Origin: Candidatus Hydrogenedens sp.
Lineage (GTDB): Bacteria; Hydrogenedentota; Hydrogenedentia; Hydrogenedentales; JAEUWI01
Assembly (NCBI GenBank): GCA_016125095.1
Contig: WGMK01000038.1
Span: 1-35,607, forward strand
Length of the DNA stretch: 35,607 nucleotides
Direction of reading: 5' to 3'
Shown: in pieces, positions 23,398 through 30,761 of the stretch
Numbering within the stretch: position 1 is the stretch's first letter
Layout: each line of letters begins with the position of its first letter
Program-made: the position numbers and the translations under genes
Notes under the pieces: model-generated
What the model was told of the DNA's origin: nothing
Databases searched by the model: none
The model's input: only the letters and a program-made list of their open reading frames with translations

Positions 23398-25716
23398 ATG
23401 CATCATCCGTCTAGGCAATTATCGAGTTATTATTTAGTCAGAATCGGAATTATCGTTATCTTGGCATTGTCCGCGCCGGTCGGGCAAGCCGCAGTCATTC
23501 AGGTTACGAACAGCAATCCGGTCGGGGCCGGCTCGCTCTCTGAGGCGATTACCACGGCCAATTCCAACGGCCAGGCCGACACGATCCAAATCGTGCAGTC
23601 GCCCGTATTCGCGCTCACGCTGACCGGCAACCTGCCGAGAATAACGGAAAGCAATACCACAATCGATGCGACGGGAACGTTCGCGCTGATTGACGGCAAC
23701 AGTTCCGTCTACAACGCCTTCCATCTCGATGGCGTGACGGGATGTACGATCCGTAATTTTTCGATTGCCGGCGCGAACTATGGCGTGCTGATGTCCAACG
23801 GCAGCAGCAATCTCGTCGATGCCTGCAAGATCGAGGGCAACACGCGGCCGGTCTTTTTCGATGGTACAAGCAGTTCGTCGGTAACCGGCTCGCTTATTCT
23901 CGGCAACACGAACGGTATCACGCTGCAAAACGCCGCCAACAACACGATTGGCGGAACGACGACGTCGGCAGGCAACCGGATTGCGGGCAATGCCACCAAT
24001 GCGGGCATCTACATCAATGGCAACGCGGCGACCGGCAACATCATCCGGGGTAACCGTATCGGTCTCAATGCGGCGGGTAATGGCGCGCAGTCAAATATCG
24101 TCGGCATTCAAATTCTTCGCGGCAGCGGCAACATCATCGGTGGTACGGTGTCGGGCGCCGGAAATTACATTTCTGGCAACTCGCTCTACGGAGTGCAGAT
24201 AAGAAACGGGGCCGCGCTCTCGAATATCGTGCAGGGCAACTTCATCGGCGTGGGCGATGACGGTACCACGGTGGTTCCGAACGGCTTGGTCGGCGTGTAT
24301 GTGCTCGAGGGCACGGACTCGAACCAGATCGGCGGTACGTCGACCAACGCCGGCAACCTCATCAAAGGCAATCCGACGGGCGTACAGGTGGATGGCTCGG
24401 GTTCGTTCCTGAACTCGATTCGGCGCAACAGCATCTATGCGAATACGACCACCGGCATTACGCTTACGAACGGCGGCAACGCGAACATTGCGGCCCCCGT
24501 GCTAATACGGCCTGCTCCGATCGCGGGCACCGGGCTCAATGGCGGGGCTATCGATATCTTCGTGGACGATGCGGATCAGGGCGAGATCTACGTGGCTTCG
24601 GCTACCGTCTCCGGAGGCGTGTTCACCTCCTCCTTCGACCTCAGTCCCTATGAAGGCAAGAATCTTACGGCGACGGTCACCTCGGGCGCGGGCAACTCGT
24701 CGCGGTTCAGTACGCCCATTCTGATTGATGTAACCCCCCCAACGGGGTTGGCGCTGATTGGCGGCGCTGTGACCACGGATCCCGTGGTTACCATCGGCAT
24801 GCTGGTGGCCGATAATTTCTCAGCAGAGAGCGCCATTCAGATGCGGTTCAGCAACGACGGCGGCTTGAACTGGACTGCTTGGGAACCGTACTTCGAGGAA
24901 AAAATCTGGGATCTGAACCAGGGACTGGTGGATACGTCCGATGGCTTCCGTACGGCGACGGTACAATTCCGTGACGCCAGCCTGAACGAGAGCATCATCT
25001 ATTCCGATACCATCGAACTCGACACGACCGGGCCGCAGGTGCTCGCCTTCGAGCAGCTGGACCCCACGCCGACGCAAAGCACGGAAGTCCGGTATCGCTT
25101 GGCCTTCGACGAACCGGTACTGAATTTCGAGACGGGCGTGTCGCCCGCCACCGACGACTTGGCGTTGACCGCGGACAACACCTTGACCACCGCTACCATC
25201 AGCGAGATTTCGGACGACGGCGGGAACGAATACACCATCACCGTGTCGACCGGACCCGGAGACGGGCTGATCTTCCTTGACCTGCTGACGACCGGCGGCC
25301 TGACCGACGACAACGGCAACCCGTTCCTGGCGGCCCAGCAATCGGATACCTACGTCGTCGATCGCCTCGCGATTACCGTGCAGCCTGTGGGCGGCACGCC
25401 GACGGAAGGTGATCCCTTCTCGATGTCCGTCGACACCAGCGGCGGCATCGGGGAAATCCACTATGTCTGGTACAAGGATGGTCAGCCGATTCTGGTGAAC
25501 AATCCCGATGACCCGGTGCTGGCCTTCATGCCGGCCATTATCTGGAACACGGCGGAATACACCGTGGTCGTCAGCGACGACTACCTGTCCATCGATTCCG
25601 ATGCAGCCTACCTCGAGGTGCAAGTCCGGTTCCCGGCGTTGTCCGGCCTGGGCCTCGCGGGCCTCACTGCCGGGCTCGCGGCCGCAGGCGCATGGGCGCG
25701 GCGTCGACGGAAGTAG
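23398..25716 (+). CDS. Secreted parallel beta-helix protein with C-terminal sorting-type tail
   Basis: The 772-residue protein has an N-terminal signal (IGIIVILALSAPVGQA) and a right-handed beta-helix (about 55-360). The helix shows three copies of N-x-I-G-G-T-x-x-x-A-G-N-x-I-x-G-N (NTIGGTTTSAGNRIAGN, NIIGGTVSGAGNYISGN, NQIGGTSTNAGNLIKGN). Then come Ig-like or cadherin-like beta domains (about 370-735; VTVQP-type ITVQPVGGTPTEGDPF and YVWYKDGQPI). The last 28 residues are a short Pro-Ala-Leu-Ser motif, a Gly/Ala/Leu membrane helix and RRRRK, the three-part plan of PEP-CTERM-like sorting signals. ATG 23398 is preferred to 23377 because AAGGA lies ten bases before it. It is probably a surface protein; the ligand is unknown. 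Confidence 0.85.
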   Translation: MHHPSRQLSSYYLVRIGIIVILALSAPVGQAAVIQVTNSNPVGAGSLSEAITTANSNGQADTIQIVQSPVFALTLTGNLPRITESNTTIDATGTFALIDGNSSVYNAFHLDGVTGCTIRNFSIAGANYGVLMSNGSSNLVDACKIEGNTRPVFFDGTSSSSVTGSLILGNTNGITLQNAANNTIGGTTTSAGNRIAGNATNAGIYINGNAATGNIIRGNRIGLNAAGNGAQSNIVGIQILRGSGNIIGGTVSGAGNYISGNSLYGVQIRNGAALSNIVQGNFIGVGDDGTTVVPNGLVGVYVLEGTDSNQIGGTSTNAGNLIKGNPTGVQVDGSGSFLNSIRRNSIYANTTTGITLTNGGNANIAAPVLIRPAPIAGTGLNGGAIDIFVDDADQGEIYVASATVSGGVFTSSFDLSPYEGKNLTATVTSGAGNSSRFSTPILIDVTPPTGLALIGGAVTTDPVVTIGMLVADNFSAESAIQMRFSNDGGLNWTAWEPYFEEKIWDLNQGLVDTSDGFRTATVQFRDASLNESIIYSDTIELDTTGPQVLAFEQLDPTPTQSTEVRYRLAFDEPVLNFETGVSPATDDLALTADNTLTTATISEISDDGGNEYTITVSTGPGDGLIFLDLLTTGGLTDDNGNPFLAAQQSDTYVVDRLAITVQPVGGTPTEGDPFSMSVDTSGGIGEIHYVWYKDGQPILVNNPDDPVLAFMPAIIWNTAEYTVVVSDDYLSIDSDAAYLEVQVRFPALSGLGLAGLTAGLAAAGAWARRRRK

Positions 25717-25735
25717 CCGAATCTGATACACTCTG

Positions 25736-25778
25736 AACGACGCCGGAGGGCGCGGTCCTCCGGCGTCGTTTCCTTTTT
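25736..25778 (+). terminator. Rho-independent terminator of the beta-helix gene
   Basis: A perfect 14-bp stem (aacgacgccggagg, 25736-25749, with cctccggcgtcgtt, 25757-25770) closes a 7-nt loop and is followed by tccttttt. It begins 20 bases after the stop codon and is the clearest terminator in the window. Confidence 0.9.
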
Positions 25779-25809
25779 CAGCCGCAGTCCTTTAATCCGC
25801 GAATGGCTC

Positions 25810-27945
25810 ATGCAGCACCTCCGCCACATTCTCCAGCAGTTTTGGGGATACGACAGTTTCCGTCCGAACCAGGCCGAGGCCATGCGCTGTGTACTCGAGG
25901 GGCGCGACTCGGTGGTGGTACTGCCCACCGGAGGCGGCAAATCGCTTTGCTACCAAGCCCCGGCCATGGCGATGGACGGCATGGCCGTCGTGGTCTCGCC
26001 GCTTATTGCGCTTATGAAAGACCAAGTCGATGCGCTCGACCAGTGCGGCATACCCGCGGCGTGCATCAACAGCACGCTCATGGCGCATGAAAAGCGCGAG
26101 ATCGCCCGGTCCGTCCGCAGCGGCGCGATCAAACTGCTTTATGTCGCCCCCGAGCGGCTGGTGCAGGAACGCTTCCTCGATTTCCTGCGCGAGACGCCCA
26201 TCAGCTTTTTCGCCATCGACGAGGCCCACTGCATCAGCATGTGGGGCCACGATTTCCGTCCGGAGTACCGCGGTCTGGCGCACCTGAAGGAGGAATTCCC
26301 GGGCGCCTCGGTGCATGCCTACACCGCCACGGCCACGCCGCAGGTGCGGGAAGACATGGCAGCGCAGCTGGGACTGGATCGCCCGGAGGTGCACGTCGGC
26401 TCCTTCGTCCGGCCGAACCTGTTCTATCGCGTGCGGCAGCGCGGCGATATCCTCGCGCAGACGCTCGAGGTCATCCGGAAACACGACGGACAGTCCGGCG
26501 TGGTCTATTGCATCCGCCGCAAGGATGTCGAGCAGCTCACGGCCGACCTGAACGCCAACGGTGTGCGCGCGCTGGCCTACCACGCGGGCATGGGCGACGA
26601 CGCGCGCCGCCGCAGCCAGGAGGCCTTCGTGCGCGACGAGGCGGAGGTCATCGTCGCCACGGTCGCCTTCGGCATGGGTATCGACAAGCCAGACGTGCGC
26701 TACGTGGTGCATACCGGCATGCCGAAGTCGCTGGAGCACTACCAGCAGGAAAGCGGCCGCGCCGGGCGCGACGGGCTCGAGGCGGACTGCGTGTTGTTCT
26801 ATGGCCCGGGGGACTTCGGGCTTTGGAAAAGCATCATTGGGAATGACGAGGCGCCGGGCGCTGCCCAGGCCCTGAGCGCCATGTACGACTTCTGCACCGG
26901 CATGGCCTGCCGTCATCGCTCGCTGGTCGAATACTTCGGTCAGCCGCTGAATTCCTGCTCGAGCTGCGATGTCTGCGCGGGCGAGATCGAGGGGGTGTCG
27001 GACGCCTCGGACATTGCCGGCGAGATCCTTGGCGCCATTGCCGACACGGGCCAGAACTTCGGCGGCGCCTATGTGGCCAATGTGCTGGCGGGGGCGAACG
27101 AGGCCCGCATCCGCGAGCGCGGACATGATCGGCTGCCCTGTCACGGCGCTTTGCGCTCGCACGACAAGCAGGCCGTTCGCTCCTGGATCGAGCAGCTGGC
27201 CGGTCAGGGCTATATCGAGCGGGTGGGGGAGTACAACGTGTTGCAGCTCACCGCGAACGGCCAAGCGCTGCTACGCGGCGACGGGGATGCGCCGCGGCTG
27301 CTCGCGCCGGACGAGGCGCCCCGGAAATCGCGGTCGCGTGCGGCGGGCGGGGCCGGGTGGGAAGGCGTCGATCACGCGCTCTTCGATACGCTGCGCGAAC
27401 TGCGGCGCACGCTGGCCGCCGAGCGGGGCATCCCGCCCTACATGGTTTTCGGCGATGCTTCGCTGCGAGACATGGCGCGTGTGCGTCCGCTAACACCCGA
27501 TGCCTTTCACCACGTCCGCGGCGTGGGCGACCGCAAGGCGGCGGAATACGGCGACGTGTTTCTACGGGCCATCACGACCCACTGCGAGCAGCATCCCGAT
27601 GCGCCGGTCGAGACGACTGCCGCGCCGATCAAGCGGTCACCGCGCAACGACAGACGCTCGCAGACGTTCCAGCTTTTCCGCGAATCCCGGAGTATCGAGG
27701 AGGTGTGCGAGGCCACGGGGCGGGCCCCCTCGACCGTGAACATGTACCTGAACGAGTACCTGGTCGAAGACGTCGTCACCGATCCGTCTCCCTGGATCAG
27801 CCCCTTTCTCGTCGAGCAGATTGAATCGGCGGCGGCCGTCGCCGGTACCGAGCGCCTTCGCGATGTGTTCGAGCATCTCGATGGCGAGGTGCCCTACGAC
27901 GCCATCCGCATCGTGGTGACCTGCCTGAGGAATCGCACCGCGTGA
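25810..27945 (+). CDS. recQ: ATP-dependent DNA helicase RecQ
   Basis: The 711-residue 3'-5' helicase acts in recombination and fork repair. Visible parts: FRPNQAEAM (motif 0), Walker A TGGGKS with Lys44, DEAH box at 137-140 with the RecQ aromatic loop reading CISMWGHDFRPEY (Met144 where Gln is usual), TATATP, QESGRAGRDG (motif VI), a zinc-binding four-Cys cluster (CRHRSLVEYFG...CSSCDVC), a winged-helix RQC region (about 405-500), an HRDC domain (about 520-595) and a C-terminal HTH_40-type helix-turn-helix (about 620-705). All usual domains are present. The start lacks a strong ribosome site, so a nearby alternative is possible. Confidence 0.95.
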   Translation: MQHLRHILQQFWGYDSFRPNQAEAMRCVLEGRDSVVVLPTGGGKSLCYQAPAMAMDGMAVVVSPLIALMKDQVDALDQCGIPAACINSTLMAHEKREIARSVRSGAIKLLYVAPERLVQERFLDFLRETPISFFAIDEAHCISMWGHDFRPEYRGLAHLKEEFPGASVHAYTATATPQVREDMAAQLGLDRPEVHVGSFVRPNLFYRVRQRGDILAQTLEVIRKHDGQSGVVYCIRRKDVEQLTADLNANGVRALAYHAGMGDDARRRSQEAFVRDEAEVIVATVAFGMGIDKPDVRYVVHTGMPKSLEHYQQESGRAGRDGLEADCVLFYGPGDFGLWKSIIGNDEAPGAAQALSAMYDFCTGMACRHRSLVEYFGQPLNSCSSCDVCAGEIEGVSDASDIAGEILGAIADTGQNFGGAYVANVLAGANEARIRERGHDRLPCHGALRSHDKQAVRSWIEQLAGQGYIERVGEYNVLQLTANGQALLRGDGDAPRLLAPDEAPRKSRSRAAGGAGWEGVDHALFDTLRELRRTLAAERGIPPYMVFGDASLRDMARVRPLTPDAFHHVRGVGDRKAAEYGDVFLRAITTHCEQHPDAPVETTAAPIKRSPRNDRRSQTFQLFRESRSIEEVCEATGRAPSTVNMYLNEYLVEDVVTDPSPWISPFLVEQIESAAAVAGTERLRDVFEHLDGEVPYDAIRIVVTCLRNRTA

Positions 27946-27951
27946 AACCAG

Positions 27952-27981
27952 TTGCACCCGCTTGGTGTCAAACTGTATGAT
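27952..27981 (+). promoter_or_regulatory. Candidate promoter of the desaturase gene
   Basis: TTGCAC (27952-27957), an 18-bp spacer and TATGAT (27976-27981). The start point would be near 27988, just before the leader hairpins, leaving about 90 nt of leader. Confidence 0.5.
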
Positions 27982-27993
27982 CTCTAACACAAT

Positions 27994-28039
27994 CCTTACG
28001 GATTGCCGGTAAACTACCGCGCCGTAAGGGCTTGTGCCC
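27994..28039 (+). promoter_or_regulatory. Nested hairpins in the desaturase leader
   Basis: ccttacgg (27994-28001) pairs perfectly with ccgtaagg (28022-28029). Inside it cggta-aac-taccg forms a second stem. Next, gggc-ttgt-gccc (28028-28039) forms another hairpin that shares two bases with the outer stem, so the two cannot both be complete. GGAG (28064-28067) and ATG 28078 follow. Confidence 0.5.
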
Positions 28040-28077
28040 AAAGTTCCAGTTCAATGCAGTAGTGGAGTCTATCCTGT

Positions 28078-29109
28078 ATGTCTTTTATCTCGGCCCCGAG
28101 CCGTCCGAATATCGACGAGATTCGCGAATCCTGGCGGGATTTGGTTGCTAAGTATCAACAGCCCAATGCCTTACACAGTAGCTGGCAATTGGCGAATACG
28201 CTGGTCCCCTACCTGGGCCTCTGCGCGGCGATGTACTATAGCCTTTACATTTCCTACTTCCTCACGCTCGCGCTGGCGGTGCCCGCCGGTTTGCTGCTGG
28301 TGCGCATCTTCACCATCAGCCACGATTGCGGCCACGGCTCGTATTTCTCCTCGGCGCGTGCGAACGCGTTCTGGGGTTCGGTCACGTCGTTCCTCTGCGT
28401 GACGCCCTACCACTACTGGCGTCATGATCATGCGCTCCACCACGCCACCACGGGCAATCTGGACCGGCGTGGCACGGGCGATATCTGGACGCTGACGGTG
28501 CGCGAATACCTCGAGTCTCCGTGGCGCCGCCGGCTGGCCTACCGCCTCTACCGCAATCCGGTCGTCATGTTCATCGTCGGCACCTTCTTCGTGTTCGTGG
28601 TGCAGTATCGCTTCATGCCGGCTGTGGGCAAGAAGAAAGAGCGCCTCAGCGTGCTCAAGACCAACGCCTCACTGCTGACCGCGCTCGTTATCGCGCATTT
28701 CACCATCGGCTTGCCGGCGCTCCTGGCCATTCAGCTGCCGGTCATCTTCATCACCGCCGTTGCGGGTTCGTGGTTGTTCTACGTGCAGCACCAGTACGAG
28801 GGCGTATATTGGGCGCGCAAGGACGAGTGGGATTTCGTGGCGGCCTGCATGGAGGGCAGTTCCTTCTTCCGGCTGCCGCGCGTGCTCGACTGGTTTACCG
28901 GCAGCATCGGCTACCACCATATCCACCACCTCAGCTCGAAGATTCCGAACTACAACCTGGCGCGGTGCCACCGCGAGAACCCGGTATTCCAGAAGGTGCA
29001 CCAAATCACCTTCTTCTCGGCCTTCCGCTGCCTGAAGTACAAGCTGCTCGATGAGGAGCGCGGCCAGCTGGTGGGCTTCAGCCGTCTGCGGGAATTGCAG
29101 CGCGCCTGA
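28078..29109 (+). CDS. Membrane fatty-acid desaturase (delta-12/omega-type)
   Basis: The 343-residue integral membrane di-iron enzyme introduces double bonds into acyl chains. Its three histidine boxes are HDCGH (82-86), HALHH (118-122) and HHIHH (280-284). Hydrophobic segments lie at about 40-78, 97-110, 160-178 and 200-236, consistent with the usual four-helix plan with histidine boxes on the cytoplasmic side. YHHIHHLSSKIPNYNL and the HDCGHGSYF context are of the delta-12/omega-6 group, but regiospecificity is inferred. It has its own promoter and hairpin leader, which would suit temperature- or lipid-linked control. Confidence 0.92.
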   Translation: MSFISAPSRPNIDEIRESWRDLVAKYQQPNALHSSWQLANTLVPYLGLCAAMYYSLYISYFLTLALAVPAGLLLVRIFTISHDCGHGSYFSSARANAFWGSVTSFLCVTPYHYWRHDHALHHATTGNLDRRGTGDIWTLTVREYLESPWRRRLAYRLYRNPVVMFIVGTFFVFVVQYRFMPAVGKKKERLSVLKTNASLLTALVIAHFTIGLPALLAIQLPVIFITAVAGSWLFYVQHQYEGVYWARKDEWDFVAACMEGSSFFRLPRVLDWFTGSIGYHHIHHLSSKIPNYNLARCHRENPVFQKVHQITFFSAFRCLKYKLLDEERGQLVGFSRLRELQRA

Positions 29110-29128
29110 GCATCCACGTACCCTGTGG

Positions 29129-29157
29129 CTCCGCCGCAGTAAACCAGCGCGGCGGGG
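29129..29157 (+). promoter_or_regulatory. Hairpin at the ribosome-binding site of the thioredoxin-like gene
   Basis: ctccgccgc (29129-29137) pairs with gcggcgggg (29149-29157, one G-T pair) around an 11-nt loop. The ribosome site GGAGGG (29157-29162) begins at the base of this stem, seven bases before the GTG start. Confidence 0.4.
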
Positions 29158-29169
29158 GAGGGTAGCCTT

Positions 29170-30000
29170 GTGAAATGGGTGCGGCTGATCGTGCATGGCT
29201 TCACGGCGTTGCTGGCGATCGCGTCGGTGGGTGTGTTGACCTATCAGTTCGTCGCGCACGGCGATGCGCCCTTTCCCAGCTGGCGGCGCAGCTTCGATTT
29301 TCTCGGGCTTTATTTCGAGGCCCACATCTTCTATATCGCCCTGCTGTTCGGCGTGCCGGCGGCGGTCCTCTGCGGCTGGCGGACGCTGTGCCTGCTGGGG
29401 CGTGCGGCCGAGGGCCCCGGACTCCGAGCCGCCAGCACCCTGATGGCCGTGCTCGTGCTCGGCAGCCTGTCCATCGTCGCGCTCCGCTTTCAGCTTTGGA
29501 ACGAGGTCTTGGGCGGCCCGGAAGCAGAGCCCATGCCGCTGCTTTCCGATGCCGAATTCGAGTATCCCGACCTGCCGCTCGCGCCCGAGGATGCGGAGCC
29601 GGCCTGGATGCTGACCGGACTGGACGGGCAGGAGATCGCATTCGCGAGCCTGCAGGGCAAGGCCGTCTTCCTCAACTACTGGGCTACCTGGTGCGGTCCT
29701 TGCCAGCGGGAAATGCCGAACCTGCAGCGTCTCTACGACGCCTTGAAGGGCAACGACAAAGTCGTCTTCCTCTTCGTGTCCAACGAAGAAGCCGAGACCG
29801 TAAAGGCGTGGAACGACAAGAACACCTACACGCTGCCGCTCTACACGGCCGGGGACGCCCCAAAGAAACTGCGACCCCGCGCGTTCCCCACCACCGTCAT
29901 CCTCGCGCCGGACGGCCGTATCGCCTTCGAGCACATCGGCGCAGCGGCCTGGGACGGCGAGAGGACCCGGGGATTCCTGGAAGCGCTCGCCGCGCAGTAG
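29170..30000 (+). CDS. Membrane-anchored TlpA/ResA-like thioredoxin-fold protein
   Basis: The 276-residue protein has three hydrophobic segments (about 5-28, 52-70, 88-106) and then a thioredoxin-like domain (about 142-276) with the active site WCGPC (Cys175/Cys178) and the cis-proline loop FPTT. It is likely a membrane-held thiol-disulfide protein whose redox domain faces the periplasm, for example in cytochrome c maturation or redox defence; a c-type cytochrome is encoded at 30758-34264. The start is GTG with GGAGGG upstream. No terminator was seen before it, and it follows the desaturase by 60 bases, so co-transcription is possible. Confidence 0.88.
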   Translation: MKWVRLIVHGFTALLAIASVGVLTYQFVAHGDAPFPSWRRSFDFLGLYFEAHIFYIALLFGVPAAVLCGWRTLCLLGRAAEGPGLRAASTLMAVLVLGSLSIVALRFQLWNEVLGGPEAEPMPLLSDAEFEYPDLPLAPEDAEPAWMLTGLDGQEIAFASLQGKAVFLNYWATWCGPCQREMPNLQRLYDALKGNDKVVFLFVSNEEAETVKAWNDKNTYTLPLYTAGDAPKKLRPRAFPTTVILAPDGRIAFEHIGAAAWDGERTRGFLEALAAQ

Positions 30001-30107
30001 CTGCGCTCAATCCCCAAGGGCGGCCAAAGGGTGGGGCGAGTGTCACCGCGGGCCGAGCGCTTCGGAACCCCTCAGGATCATCTTGCTCCACCCATAGATT
30101 CACACCT

Positions 30108-30192
30108 CCGTCATCGCGAGCGCAGCGCGGCGACCTCCTTGGCGCGTAGTCGTCGCATCAGAGAGATTGCCGCGCTTCACTCGCAACGACGG
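30108..30192. repeat. Inverted-repeat element of the CGTCATTGCGAG type
   Basis: A 24-base arm (30108-30131, ccgtcatcgcgagcgcagcg...) matches the complement of 30169-30192 at 20 of 24 positions. Short non-autonomous elements with ends cgtcattgcgag and agagattgccgcgcttc are widespread in bacterial intergenic DNA. No coding capacity is visible inside. Confidence 0.7.
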
Positions 30193-30208
30193 AAGGAGGT
30201 GCGATCAT

Positions 30209-30310
30209 GCTCCGGTCCGAGGTCCTCGGCTCATGAGGACATTCGTATCACCCCCGCCGCCGATGTGTCTGCGCGGTGCGGCGAGACTCCGTCGAGCCGT
30301 CTTGGAGCTA
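30209..30310. repeat. Repeat mosaic, first copy
   Basis: Three blocks recur in the 34.5-kb intergenic region: gctccggtccga (30209-30220; exact inverted copy at 34530-34541), ctcggctcatgaggac (30225-30240; inverted copy with a one-base gap at 34611-34625) and gcgagactccgtcgagccgt onward (30281-30310; direct copy, 26 of 30 bases, at 34495-34524). Confidence 0.7.
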
Positions 30311-30407
30311 AGAACTTCGGCAATCCCCGCCGCCCGAATCTCGAAATCCTGTGGTACACTTACGCACAGGGCGGGCGAGCCATCACTGCCCTTCAGGAGT
30401 CATCCGC

Positions 30408-30761
30408 ATGAACTTCAACGCAGCCATCAGCGGCATCCGCAACGCTTTATTCCGGCAGGGGGTGACGGCCAACAACGTGGCTAACGTGAACACGCCCGGC
30501 TATCGGGCGCGGCAGGTGATCAATGCCGAGACCGCTTCGGGCGGCGTGGGGGTGGGGGAGGTGCGTGAGAGCACGGCCCCCGGTTCGCCGGATATCCTGC
30601 AGTTGAGTGATGCCGCCTATGCGGCAAACGCCGGGTCCAACGTGGACTTGGCCGAGGAACAAATCAACACGCTCACGAACGCCGCGCAATTGCGGGCGAA
30701 CGTGAGCGTGCTGAAAGTTCAGGACGACGCGCTGGGCGCCGTGCTCGATATCAAACGTTAG
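30408..30761 (+). CDS. Orphan short flagellar basal-body rod-like protein
   Basis: The 117-residue protein has the N-terminal rod motif ANNVANVNTPGYRAR (about 21-35) preceded by a hydrophobic-patterned helix, and the C-terminal rod motif SNVDLAEEQINTL...LDIKR (about 77-117). These are the conserved ends of FlgB/FlgC/FlgG-type proteins, with only a short middle. FlgC is usually about 135 residues. No other flagellar gene is near. GGAG precedes ATG 30408, which restores the typical N-terminus. Its stop overlaps the stop of the convergent large gene. It may be a rod subunit, or a rod-derived protein with another role. Confidence 0.82.
   Translation: MNFNAAISGIRNALFRQGVTANNVANVNTPGYRARQVINAETASGGVGVGEVRESTAPGSPDILQLSDAAYAANAGSNVDLAEEQINTLTNAAQLRANVSVLKVQDDALGAVLDIKR

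Larger units (their letters stand above)
30001..30407. other. Non-coding region with dispersed repeats
   Basis: No convincing gene is present in these 407 bases. They hold the inverted repeat at 30108-30192 and the repeat mosaic at 30209-30310. gtggTACACT (30355-30360) is a weak -10 candidate for the small rod-protein gene; GGAG lies before its ATG. Confidence 0.6.

Noticed and set aside
23398..25716. Internal repeats of the beta-helix gene considered as a recombination or DNA repeat locus
   Set aside because: The repetition is at protein level (helix coils) and the DNA copies have diverged.
25810..27945. RecQ Met144 in the aromatic loop considered as an inactivating change
   Set aside because: The rest of the loop and all helicase motifs are intact, and this site varies among relatives, so loss of function is not supported.
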